From a virus: 49,414 bases of DNA. Where the stretch lies: the IMG/VR virus record IMGVR_UViG_3300046167_000365, positions 1-49,414 of that record; one strand, given 5' to 3'. Below are positions 1-5,350 of this stretch, piece after piece (positions within the stretch are counted from its first letter, which is position 1; every line of letters starts with the position of its first letter). The notes under the pieces were generated by a model. The model was not told the DNA's origin and did no database searches. It saw nothing but the letters and a program-made list of their open reading frames with translations. Made by a program: the position numbers and the translations under genes.

Positions 1-364
1 GCCCCCTCCCCTCACGACTCGCCACCATTTTGGAAAGTCAATCCTATTTACCCAGCCCCCACCAGTCATTTCGTTTTGCGTAGCCACACCCCCTTCAGTG
101 TATAGCATTACTACTATCATCTATGTGTTACTATTCTATTTTTACCCCAACCTTTCACATATATGCCAGCCCACCTAGCCCATCATCATACCTCATCAGA
201 TGATCATGCTCCATATTCCTATAGATTTATTATTATTTCTTCGTATAAATAATCTTGAATCATTTCATTATATTTTTCTCGACAGTCGGTCGACGGATTG
301 AACGGAAATTCTGATTTGATTTGATTGATTAATTCTTTCATATTTATTATTTATTGGATTCATT

Positions 365-400
365 ATTATTATCCGTCTTCCTTCGTATTATGTCTGTATA
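365..400 (-). promoter_or_regulatory. Phage promoter-like motif, leftward copy
   Basis: Read on the - strand this is TAATACGA (390-383), nine bases, then GATAAT (373-368), preceded by ATACAGACA. Core and spacing match the seven + strand copies exactly. It points to position 1; on a circular map it would drive the terminase and the whole late arm. Transcription is inferred. Confidence 0.55.
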
Positions 401-431
401 CCCTCCACATTACACTGTATGTATAGCATCT

Positions 432-459
432 CCCCACCCCACCCCCTACCCTACCACCC
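432..459 (-). other. Potential G-quadruplex on the - strand
   Basis: Five C-runs of 3-5 bases (432-435, 437-440, 442-446, 449-451, 457-459) are separated by 1, 1, 2 and 5 bases. The - strand therefore has at least four G-tracts with short loops, which fits the usual G-quadruplex pattern. This is rare in such AT-rich DNA and lies in the non-coding control region. Confidence 0.5.
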
Positions 460-477
460 TCGCTCTCATACTTATGT

Positions 478-516
478 GACAGATTGTCATGACATTACGA
501 CATATGACAGATTGTC
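478..516. repeat. Two direct copies of GACAGATTGTC (operator-like)
   Basis: The palindromic word GACA-GAT-TGTC occurs at 478-488 and 506-516, start to start 28 bases, in similar contexts (TATGTGACAG and CATATGACAG). TGTGACA-type words recur around it. Paired palindromes beside divergent promoters suggest a regulator or replication-initiator site; no ligand is known. Confidence 0.45.
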
Positions 517-590
517 TTGTGTGTGACATCTTGACACTGTGTGGAATACTATTCTACTAATTTCTACTACTAAACAATTAATATACTTTT

Positions 591-631
591 ACAAATGTAA
601 TACGATTGATTTCAGATAATATAAATGTAAC
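591..631 (+). promoter_or_regulatory. Phage promoter-like motif, copy 1
   Basis: TAATACGA at 598-605, nine-base spacer, GATAATATAA at 615-624, followed by ATGTAAC. It lies about 130 bases before the first early gene, with a second copy downstream. Confidence 0.6.
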
Positions 632-681
632 TAACAAACTAACAAACAAACAAAAACAAAATCTTAAAAGTCTAATTAATC

Positions 682-722
682 TTACAAAACTAATACGACT
701 TCATTCAGATAATAATAATGTA
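682..722 (+). promoter_or_regulatory. Phage promoter-like motif, copy 2
   Basis: TTACAAAAC then TAATACGA (691-698), nine-base spacer, GATAAT (708-713), then AATAATGTAA. It sits about 30 bases before the start codon at 751. Confidence 0.6.
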
Positions 723-750
723 AATAAATAATAACTTAAATATAATAACT

Positions 751-978
751 ATGCAAAATTTAATTTCAAAAAGATTCGTCATCAGACAATCACTAATCGG
801 TAAAAATCAAATGATTACTGTTAACTTCAAAAATGGCAAAACTGTCACTTACAATCACGATAAAGTGTATGAAGTTATGAAAGAAAAACTTTCAACTATG
901 AATTGTTTTCTTAAATACAAAAGTTACACTTCTTCAACAAGTGTTCCAGTAATCTGTAGAGAAGTAGTAGAACAATAG
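751..978 (+). CDS. Small hypothetical early protein (75 aa)
   Basis: First gene of the rightward arm, directly behind two promoter-like motifs. The start at 751 follows an A/T-rich leader (ATAATAACT) of the type seen throughout the region. The protein is basic and mostly polar, with no recognisable domain, membrane segment or cysteine cluster. Being first in the early arm, it may be a host-takeover protein, but nothing in the sequence shows that. A shadow reading frame on the other strand overlaps its end and is less plausible. Confidence 0.6.
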   Translation: MQNLISKRFVIRQSLIGKNQMITVNFKNGKTVTYNHDKVYEVMKEKLSTMNCFLKYKSYTSSTSVPVICREVVEQ

Positions 979-998
979 TATACTACTTTAATACCAAA

Positions 999-1074
999 AG
1001 ACATAACGGTTTCACTCTGCATTTTGACTACGTGAGCTCTACTTTGTGAGGTGGTTCGATTCCACCGGTGTCTA
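999..1074 (+). ncRNA. tRNA-like element A, 76 nt, non-canonical body
   Basis: It has tRNA length and tRNA ends. AGACATA (999-1005) pairs with GGTGTCT (1067-1073) except at the seventh pair. The T-arm is GGTGG-TTCGATT-CCACC (1050-1066), and A follows at the discriminator position. The middle does not fold into normal D and anticodon arms; the best helix is TCAC (1012-1015) with GTGA (1046-1049 or 1032-1035). It shares its 5' part, AAAAGACATAAYGGTT, with the element at 1653. It could be a decayed tRNA or a deliberate tRNA mimic. Confidence 0.45.
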
Positions 1075-1100
1075 CTAATAACTAATAATAAAATAATACT

Positions 1101-1280
1101 ATGAACAGAAAATTTATACACTACGTACTAATCAAAATAACAGACATCGCTATTAAAGGATTTATAGCATCACTTGCAACCTTAGCCTTTGGCGGAATAG
1201 CTTACTTCGTTTTCATGATGGTAACAGGTCAAGTAGATTACTCAGCGATGGATTCTATTCCATGTGGTATATGTAATTAA
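1101..1280 (+). CDS. Small membrane protein (59 aa)
   Basis: An ATG after the typical AATAATACT leader opens a 59-codon frame ending in TAA at 1280. Residues about 20-42 (FIASLATLAFGGIAYFVFMM) form one clear transmembrane helix. The N-terminus is basic, suggesting it stays in the cytoplasm, and the short C-terminal tail contains two cysteines. Function unknown; small single-span early proteins in phages often act on the host envelope, which is only an analogy here. Confidence 0.6.
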   Translation: MNRKFIHYVLIKITDIAIKGFIASLATLAFGGIAYFVFMMVTGQVDYSAMDSIPCGICN

Positions 1281-1320
1281 TTTACAAATAAAATACGGCT
1301 AAAATCAGATAATATAATAA
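1281..1320 (+). promoter_or_regulatory. Phage promoter-like motif, copy 3 (variant)
   Basis: AAATACGG (1291-1298), a nine-base spacer and GATAATATAA (1308-1317), preceded by TTTACAAATA. The first box has two changes from the consensus. The ATG of the next gene follows four bases after the motif, so the transcript would be nearly leaderless. Confidence 0.55.
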
Positions 1321-1321
1321 A

Positions 1322-1462
1322 ATGAAACGCATAAAATACATATCGCTCTTATCACTCTGGCTACAAAGTAACCATGAAATACTACAAGTTCTTCCACAAG
1401 AATTACTCGATGAAGTATATGTATACCAACGCTTCCAAACTAAACTAATTAATAATCTTTAA
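1322..1462 (+). CDS. Small hypothetical protein (46 aa)
   Basis: A 46-codon frame begins at the ATG immediately behind promoter-like copy 3. The product is mixed in character, with a hydrophobic stretch near the N-terminus (ISLLSLWL) too short to be a sure membrane segment and a basic end. No family recognised. Support comes from position, spacing and the absence of a competing frame. Confidence 0.45.
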   Translation: MKRIKYISLLSLWLQSNHEILQVLPQELLDEVYVYQRFQTKLINNL

Positions 1463-1474
1463 AACAATATAACT

Positions 1475-1594
1475 ATGTCTACATTTTCATACACATTACT
1501 AAAAATATCTTGGCGACTATACGACAAGCATTACACTAAATTAACTGACGAGCAAAAGTCTAAAGTTATGGATATCTACTACGATTTCTACTAG
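1475..1594 (+). CDS. Small hypothetical protein (39 aa)
   Basis: A 39-codon frame from 1475 after the leader AATATAACT, ending in TAG at 1594. It is rich in tyrosine and lysine (SWRLYDKHYTKL, ending YYDFY). No domain recognised. It is followed by the tRNA-like block at 1605-1693. Confidence 0.45.
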   Translation: MSTFSYTLLKISWRLYDKHYTKLTDEQKSKVMDIYYDFY

Positions 1595-1609
1595 TGTACA
1601 AAAAGGTGA

Positions 1610-1646
1610 CTATCCGAACCTGCGGGCAACGAGCTTAACTGGATAG
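1610..1646 (+). ncRNA. Hairpin preceding tRNA-like element B
   Basis: CTATCC (1610-1615) pairs with GGATAG (1641-1646) around a 25-base loop containing AACGAGCTTAACT. A very similar word, AACGACGAGCCTTAACC, lies inside the closed stem at 4353-4413, and a related one (GACGAGTAGCTTAATT) begins the element at 4107. The repetition suggests a family of RNA elements, not chance. Confidence 0.3.
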
Positions 1647-1652
1647 AACAAA

Positions 1653-1693
1653 AGACATAATGGTTAACGTGAGTTCGATTCTCACCATGTCTA
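1653..1693 (+). ncRNA. Minimal tRNA-like element B (acceptor stem plus T-arm)
   Basis: AGACATA (1653-1659) pairs with CATGTCT (1686-1692) at six of seven positions. A perfect T-arm follows: GTGAG-TTCGATT-CTCAC (1669-1685), and A is at the discriminator position. Only nine bases, ATGGTTAAC, lie between the 5' acceptor strand and the T-arm, so there is no D or anticodon arm. The GG could make the usual D-loop/T-loop contact. It resembles the tRNA-like end of tmRNA stripped to its elbow. CCA is not encoded. Confidence 0.4.
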
Positions 1694-1722
1694 CTAATAA
1701 TAACTTTTTAAATAATAATACT

Positions 1723-1857
1723 ATGCAATATATACTAACTTGCCCTAACGGTAAAAAAATAGATATGTCACACGATATACTATTACAAATGGAGAATAAA
1801 ATAACTAGACAAGATGTTCTTAACAGAATAGAGTTCTATAAATCAACTAATAAATAA
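1723..1857 (+). CDS. Small hypothetical protein (44 aa)
   Basis: The frame is open from 1660, but the better start is 1723: it follows the standard AATAATAATACT leader, while the longer form would run through the tRNA-like element at 1653-1693. The product begins MQYILTCPNGKKIDMSH and ends in a basic amphipathic stretch. No family recognised. The next gene opens eight bases later with the same leader and also begins MQY. Confidence 0.55.
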   Translation: MQYILTCPNGKKIDMSHDILLQMENKITRQDVLNRIEFYKSTNK

Positions 1858-1864
1858 TAATACT

Positions 1865-2062
1865 ATGCAATATAATGACTATCCAGCGGAACAGATCGCT
1901 GCAAAATTAAAACAAGTACAAGAATTCGAAGCTAAGTGGGGTGAAAAGCCTGCAAGTAAAGCATGGAAAAAATGGTGTACTGATGCTAAATACAGACAAA
2001 ACGAGTGGAAATTCAGACAAGGTGTTGCCGCTAATATTAAACCTAACGTCGACTACAGATGA
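1865..2062 (+). CDS. Small hypothetical protein (65 aa)
   Basis: A basic, tryptophan-rich protein of 65 residues (three Trp), probably largely helical in its first half (AEQIAAKLKQVQEFEAKWG). No known domain. It starts behind an AATAATACT leader and its stop overlaps the next start as ATGA, indicating coupled translation. Confidence 0.6.
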   Translation: MQYNDYPAEQIAAKLKQVQEFEAKWGEKPASKAWKKWCTDAKYRQNEWKFRQGVAANIKPNVDYR

Positions 2063-2205
2063 AGAGAAAGCATTCACATAAACCACTGTTCAAGATAACG
2101 AGAGCTCAAATAGAGGCTGTAGAAAGACAGTACTGGGCGAGGTATAATAATAATGAGTTAGATTCTATGTTGTATTACAAAAATAATACGAACGAGAACC
2201 GATAA
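2059..2205 (+). CDS. Small basic hypothetical protein (48 aa)
   Basis: A 48-codon frame overlaps the previous stop (ATGA at 2059-2062). The N-terminus is strongly basic (MKRKHSHK), as in small nucleic-acid-binding proteins, and a helical middle follows. Its last codons run through promoter-like copy 4, so its C-terminus is constrained by that motif. Function unknown. Confidence 0.45.
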   Translation: MKRKHSHKPLFKITRAQIEAVERQYWARYNNNELDSMLYYKNNTNENR

Positions 2206-2217
2206 TAATGATGTAAC
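2174..2217 (+). promoter_or_regulatory. Phage promoter-like motif, copy 4
   Basis: ATTACAAAAA, TAATACGA (2184-2191), nine-base spacer ending ACC, GATAAT (2201-2206), then AATGATGTAAC. It overlaps the end of the preceding small gene and lies 17 bases before the start at 2234. Confidence 0.6.
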
Positions 2218-2233
2218 AAATAATATATAAACT

Positions 2234-2434
2234 ATGCAATCAATTAAATTCCAATCAAACAAAATTATTAAAATCGCCGGCCAAACTTACAAAGGCTATT
2301 CAATAGGCGAACTACCAAAAAGATTTGCTTTCATTTACGACGAAGACAAAGATCAAGAAGGTATCACCTCGTGGTTCAATCACAAAGGTCTTACTTACGT
2401 AGAATATAACCCTTCAATCTGGTCATATGTCTAA
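2234..2434 (+). CDS. Small hypothetical protein (66 aa)
   Basis: The ATG at 2234 follows promoter-like copy 4 and an A/T-only leader. The sequence alternates polar and aromatic residues and looks like a small beta-rich fold (KIAGQTYKGYSIGELPKRFAFIYD). No family recognised. It overlaps the next gene by eight bases. Confidence 0.6.
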   Translation: MQSIKFQSNKIIKIAGQTYKGYSIGELPKRFAFIYDEDKDQEGITSWFNHKGLTYVEYNPSIWSYV

Positions 2435-2684
2435 TCCAAGTAACATGAAAGAGCTGTGTGCCTATGTCGAAGCACAGCGTAAACTAAGGAAAGATGGGCA
2501 TAGACGTCTTATCCTTCACAACGGATCGTGCAGTGGACTCACTGAGAAAGAGTACAACAAAGTTGTAACAAGGCAAAAATCTAATTTTGCTAAGTCCAAA
2601 AAGTTCACTCACAACCGTATGTGGCAAGAAACAAGTAAGAAATTTGACAACAAGCAATTAAAATTAATAATAAAAACACTATGA
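2427..2684 (+). CDS. Small basic hypothetical protein (85 aa)
   Basis: Overlaps its neighbours on both sides (8 and 4 bases), typical of a translationally coupled string. The product is highly basic (RKLRKDGHRR; KSKKFTHNR) and has two cysteines, but no zinc-binding pattern. It may bind nucleic acid by charge alone. No domain recognised. Confidence 0.6.
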   Translation: MSNPSNMKELCAYVEAQRKLRKDGHRRLILHNGSCSGLTEKEYNKVVTRQKSNFAKSKKFTHNRMWQETSKKFDNKQLKLIIKTL

Positions 2685-3106
2685 GAGATTTATATCAAGA
2701 GCATATGGACTGGAAACAGAGACGTGCAGAACTAGTAGACTTATTCGCTGAGCGTATGTTTATCGAGTATAACATTAAAGAAATGACTACTGACAGACAA
2801 AAGAAAAATGGCACAAGACAATTTGTGTTACCTAATGGTGATCAGTTCGCCTCATATAAAACAGGTTATGTTAGAAGATGTAATTCTAGCGATAGAATAT
2901 ATCAACTAAACAAAGTATATAGGCAACATCAAAGATACACTGTGTTGAATGGTGGTAAGCTTAAGACAATGAAGTATACTGCTTATGCTAGAGAACTAAT
3001 AACTGATCCACTAGCAAGACTTATATACATAGTAGAATTTTGTAAAAGAAACTACAACTTAAAAAACTTAACAATGTACGGCGGAGTGTCTGTATGGAAT
3101 TATTAA
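2681..3106 (+). CDS. Hypothetical protein with YGGV-W ending (141 aa)
   Basis: The largest product of the first 4 kb. It is basic and probably mainly helical, and ends in a conserved-looking block, MYGGVSVWNY. The protein at 4543 carries a related block (TYGGVNSWELD) after a similar helical stretch, so the two are probably distant paralogues. No known domain. The start overlaps the previous stop (ATGA). Confidence 0.6.
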   Translation: MRDLYQEHMDWKQRRAELVDLFAERMFIEYNIKEMTTDRQKKNGTRQFVLPNGDQFASYKTGYVRRCNSSDRIYQLNKVYRQHQRYTVLNGGKLKTMKYTAYARELITDPLARLIYIVEFCKRNYNLKNLTMYGGVSVWNY

Positions 3107-3116
3107 AATATAAATT

Positions 3117-3236
3117 ATGAGTAAAATAAAAAACCCGTGGGATTTAGCCTACGAATTAAACAAAGATAATTATAGTAGAGCAGACATAGATGATATGTTG
3201 TTCTGTGAAGTAGAAGAATTAATAAATCAAGAATAA
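3117..3236 (+). CDS. Small acidic protein (39 aa)
   Basis: A 39-codon frame (MSKIKNPWDLAYEL... ending EELINQE) between two closely spaced genes, with one base before the next ATG. It is acidic and helical. No family recognised. Confidence 0.45.
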   Translation: MSKIKNPWDLAYELNKDNYSRADIDDMLFCEVEELINQE

Positions 3237-3237
3237 T

Positions 3238-3480
3238 ATGAGAGATGATATAAGAGTAAACGGCTGGGACTTTGAATTTGTAAGTCAAGATGATGGTAAA
3301 GATCAGTTTTACCAATGTAGAGGTGAGGTTATGTACGATGATGACCATGACGAGATGCCTGAACCAAGTCTTTGGCAAGCAGCAGAAAAGCTAGAAAAAC
3401 AACTAGAAGATCAAGGTATTAAATGCGAGGCAGGTCACTCTGAAAAAGGTTGGGTTGAAGTAACAATATACAATAAATAA
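3238..3480 (+). CDS. Small acidic hypothetical protein (80 aa)
   Basis: Strongly acidic (MYDDDHDEMPEPS in the middle), with mixed beta and helical character, ending in KGWVEVTIYNK. Acidic small phage proteins of this size are sometimes DNA mimics that block host nucleases, but nothing beyond the charge supports that here. One base separates it from each neighbour. Confidence 0.6.
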   Translation: MRDDIRVNGWDFEFVSQDDGKDQFYQCRGEVMYDDDHDEMPEPSLWQAAEKLEKQLEDQGIKCEAGHSEKGWVEVTIYNK

Positions 3481-3481
3481 T

Positions 3482-3679
3482 ATGGAAAAAGTAAAAGATT
3501 TTGTAGAGCACGAGCTACATATGTTAGATAAAGGTATTGTAGCCACGCCTAACGAACAAACACTAGAACAATTTACACAAGCTAATCATGGCACTAATGA
3601 TTTCTTATTAATGCAAATGGCTAAAAACTTTGGCTATAAATTAGCTTTATTAAATATAAAAGATAGATTTTATGAGTAG
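3482..3679 (+). CDS. Small hypothetical protein (65 aa)
   Basis: Helical, mildly acidic product with no recognised domain. It overlaps the next gene by eight bases, so the two are probably translated together. Confidence 0.55.
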   Translation: MEKVKDFVEHELHMLDKGIVATPNEQTLEQFTQANHGTNDFLLMQMAKNFGYKLALLNIKDRFYE

Positions 3680-3872
3680 AATGAAAGAAATAGACGAAAT
3701 AGCACAAGGTATTGCTGATGTTTCTATGGAATTAATGAGAGATAGCATACATTGGCAGATCGCTGACCAACACGTTGAAGGTGATTCTTATAACGACTTA
3801 CATGATTATGTTATGGCAAAAGCTATTGAGTACATGTACTTATCACAAGAAAGATTTCCTTTACAAAAATAA
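3672..3872 (+). CDS. Small acidic helical protein (66 aa)
   Basis: Starts inside the end of the previous gene. Predicted as two or three amphipathic helices (EIDEIAQGIADVSMELMRD...). No family recognised. Its last codons overlap promoter-like copy 5. Confidence 0.55.
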   Translation: MSRMKEIDEIAQGIADVSMELMRDSIHWQIADQHVEGDSYNDLHDYVMAKAIEYMYLSQERFPLQK

Positions 3873-3904
3873 TACGATAGCTTTCGGATAATATAAATGT
3901 AACA
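3860..3904 (+). promoter_or_regulatory. Phage promoter-like motif, copy 5 (closest to consensus)
   Basis: TTTACAAAAA, TAATACGA (3870-3877), nine-base spacer, GATAATATAA (3887-3896), ATGTAAC. The following gene starts at 3921. This copy and copy 1 share the longest downstream match. Confidence 0.6.
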
Positions 3905-3920
3905 ATTAAAATAACAAACT

Positions 3921-4109
3921 ATGTACTGTAAATGCGGCGACGAAGTCCACCCTTATCGATTAAACTTAGGATATAAAACGTGTCCACCTTGTTCTGAAGT
4001 AAAAAAACATTCTTATGTTCCTATTACTTATCACAAAACAGGTAACACAATTCAAATAGTAAGCCAAGAGCTTAGTGCTATTATTCACAAGTCGCAACGC
4101 AGAAGATAG
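3921..4109 (+). CDS. Zinc-ribbon-like small protein (62 aa)
   Basis: Begins MYCKCGDEVHPYRLNLGYKTCPPCSEVKK: two Cys pairs, CKC and CPPC, 18 residues apart, in the pattern of a zinc ribbon. The rest is a short beta-like stretch and a basic tail (HKSQRRR). This suggests a small nucleic-acid- or protein-binding zinc protein. It is the last gene before the structured RNA block, and its end overlaps the first acceptor-like strand at 4107. Confidence 0.6.
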   Translation: MYCKCGDEVHPYRLNLGYKTCPPCSEVKKHSYVPITYHKTGNTIQIVSQELSAIIHKSQRRR

Positions 4110-4348
4110 CTAGACGAGTAGCTTAATTAGGTAAATCAAGGTCAGTAAGTTCCTGCCTCTGGAATTACACATAAGCGAATAGCTAGCAACGAGAGAGTTT
4201 TACGGTATATGGCTCTATAGAAAATACGAAAACCGATGGCGAAAGCCGGCAACTAGGTCAGGTTTAGTACTGAAGTATGTAAACGTTTTCACGAGCATAT
4301 AATGACTATGGCTACCGACGGGTATGAGGTTCGAATCCTTACTAGTTA
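4107..4348 (+). ncRNA. Structured RNA D closed by tRNA-like ends (about 242 nt)
   Basis: TAGCTAG (4107-4113) pairs over seven positions with CTAGTTA (4342-4348), with G3 opposite T70. A T-arm, TGAGG-TTCGAAT-CCTTA (4325-4341), precedes the 3' strand. GTAGC (4118-4122) pairs with GCTAC (4311-4315) just inside. Internal hairpins include GTAAgTTCC/GGAATTAC around a 7-base loop (4145-4168), GGC-GAAA-GCC (4238-4247) and GTTTAGTAC-TGAA-GTATGTAAAC. The layout recalls tmRNA or an interrupted tRNA, but no clear tag, anticodon or group I core was found. TAGCTAG is repeated at 4180. Confidence 0.4.
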
Positions 4349-4352
4349 CAAA

Positions 4353-4413
4353 TGTGCAGCGAATAAATAACGACGAGCCTTAACCAACAGGATCAAGCGA
4401 GCATGACTGCACA
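4353..4413 (+). ncRNA. Closed 7-bp stem element F (61 nt)
   Basis: TGTGCAG (4353-4359) pairs perfectly with CTGCACA (4407-4413). It is packed four bases after element D and three before element E. No T-loop consensus is present, so it is not a normal tRNA. Its interior shares an AACGAcGAGCcTTAAC word with the hairpin at 1610. Confidence 0.35.
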
Positions 4414-4416
4414 TAC

Positions 4417-4494
4417 GGGGGTGACCTGGTTTTGACGTGATAGAAAGCCTACAAGGAACTATTACGGAAGACAGTTCGATTCTGTCCACCTCCA
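4417..4494 (+). ncRNA. tmRNA-like tRNA domain lacking the mRNA part (78 nt)
   Basis: GGGGGTG (4417-4423) pairs with CACCTCC (4487-4493), including a G3-T70 wobble. The next bases, ACCTGGTTTTGAC, match the D-loop region of bacterial tmRNA as remembered, not a tRNA D-arm. GTGATAG (4437-4443) pairs with CTATTAC (4459-4465) as a P2-like helix over a 15-base loop. The T-arm is GACAG-TTCGATT-CTGTC (4470-4486), and A is the discriminator. A host tmRNA is about 350-400 nt with a tag reading frame and pseudoknots; here that part is absent. G3-U70 plus A73 is the alanine charging signal. Confidence 0.55.
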
Positions 4495-4498
4495 CTAA

Positions 4499-4540
4499 TT
4501 ACAAATTTAATACGAATAAAAACCGATAATATAATAAAAC
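4499..4540 (+). promoter_or_regulatory. Phage promoter-like motif, copy 6
   Basis: TTACAAATT, TAATACGA (4508-4515), nine-base spacer ending ACC, GATAATATAA (4525-4534), TAAAAC. It lies just after the RNA block and right before the gene at 4543. Confidence 0.6.
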
Positions 4541-4542
4541 AA

Positions 4543-4782
4543 ATGGCAGAATTAAAAACAATTTACGACGAGCTTTTACCAGATGTAAAGCTAAAATTAA
4601 GAGCTAGTGCTAGAGAATACGCTACAGCTAAAAGATTAAAGTATACACTAATGTCTAAATACCTATGGTCACACTTAACGATTGACGAGGTTAGAGATCT
4701 ATTGACATATGGTGGAGTTAATAGTTGGGAGTTAGACTCCTTTAGTTTCATGTATGGTGATAAAATTATAGATAAAAACTAA
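4543..4782 (+). CDS. Hypothetical protein with YGGV-W block (79 aa)
   Basis: Starts directly behind promoter-like copy 6. The N-terminal half is basic and helical; the C-terminal half holds TYGGVNSWELDSF, resembling the end of the 141-residue protein at 2681. Function unknown. Its stop overlaps the next ATG (TAATG). Confidence 0.6.
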   Translation: MAELKTIYDELLPDVKLKLRASAREYATAKRLKYTLMSKYLWSHLTIDEVRDLLTYGGVNSWELDSFSFMYGDKIIDKN

Positions 4783-4997
4783 TGAGTGATACAATAAAAA
4801 AATACCACGAACTAGTAGAATCTGGAGATATAGATCCAAGACAAATGCCTATTAAACAAGATGATAAAATATATATTACAGCTTTAGAAAACAAGCTACA
4901 CGATATAGCTTGGCATTTACAAGAATATTATGGCAATATGTCAGACAAAGATTACTTAATAAATAAAATAGATAATATAATAAATAAAGAACTATGA
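4782..4997 (+). CDS. Small acidic hypothetical protein (71 aa)
   Basis: Helical, mildly acidic, ending NKIDNIINKEL. No domain recognised. It overlaps both neighbours by one to four bases. Confidence 0.6.
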   Translation: MSDTIKKYHELVESGDIDPRQMPIKQDDKIYITALENKLHDIAWHLQEYYGNMSDKDYLINKIDNIINKEL

Positions 4998-5350
4998 CTA
5001 AAATAGAATTACAAGAAAAAGTTGACAAACTGGAAACAACTTTAAACTCAGTAGAGTTAAACGCAAAAGTACTAAAGGACGATCTAATAGAAGCTCAGAA
5101 AAAACTAGCTGACGTTAGTAAACCTAAGCTTTATCCTTCTCAGATAGATGAGTTAAGAGAAGCTGTACATCAAGCAGTACAACAGATAAGTTTTGATAAC
5201 ATAGACTCTTATACTTATGACTTTGAAATTGACTACGATAACCAATTAAGATTATCTAACATAGAATTCGACGGTGAGTCTGATTTAGAAGAATGTATAT
5301 GTGACTATGTAGAAGATTGTTTTAATGTAATAGATGCTGAAGATGAATAG
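4994..5350 (+). CDS. Coiled-coil acidic protein (118 aa)
   Basis: Residues about 3-45 form a heptad-patterned coiled coil (ELQEKVDKLETTLNSVELN...). The second half is acidic, beta-like and ends in a very acidic tail (EECICDYVEDCFNVIDAEDE) with two cysteines. Probably an oligomer. No known family. The start overlaps the previous gene as ATGA. Confidence 0.6.
   Translation: MTKIELQEKVDKLETTLNSVELNAKVLKDDLIEAQKKLADVSKPKLYPSQIDELREAVHQAVQQISFDNIDSYTYDFEIDYDNQLRLSNIEFDGESDLEECICDYVEDCFNVIDAEDE

Larger units (their letters stand above)
1..750. other. Non-coding left region; probable control region between divergent arms
   Basis: No credible gene is seen in about 750 bases, which is exceptional in this tightly packed genome. 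The + strand is rich in C and T and poor in G for the first 480 bases, unlike the rest of the window. It contains a C-run cluster (432-459), two copies of an 11-base palindromic word (478-516), one leftward and two rightward copies of the phage promoter-like motif, and purely A/T-rich DNA just before the first gene. With rightward genes on one side and, in a circular map, leftward late genes on the other, it is the natural place for divergent promoters and perhaps a replication origin or packaging site. That role is inferred. Confidence 0.6.

Noticed and set aside
216-250. A ninth, leftward promoter-motif copy
   Set aside because: TTATACGA with nine-base spacing is followed by AATAAA, not GATAAT; too degenerate in such A/T-rich DNA.
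691-713. Resemblance of TAATACGACT to the T7 RNA polymerase promoter
   Set aside because: Only the first ten bases match, only in one copy; the conserved second box GATAAT and the fixed spacing do not fit T7 promoters, and no single-subunit RNA polymerase gene is present.
1660-1722. Longer start of the small gene ending at 1857
   Set aside because: It would translate through the tRNA-like element; the ATG at 1723 has the standard leader.
4183-4303. Open frame inside element D that might be a tmRNA tag or small protein
   Set aside because: No start codon, no typical tag ending (LAA), and the region is better explained as structured RNA.
4107-4348. Group I intron in a tRNA
   Set aside because: Ends look tRNA-like, but no group I core elements (P3/P7, G-site) or convincing anticodon arm could be recognised.
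4417-4494. Attachment site for integration into a host tmRNA gene
   Set aside because: Integration sites normally copy only the 3' end of the gene; here both ends are present, and no integrase is in the window.
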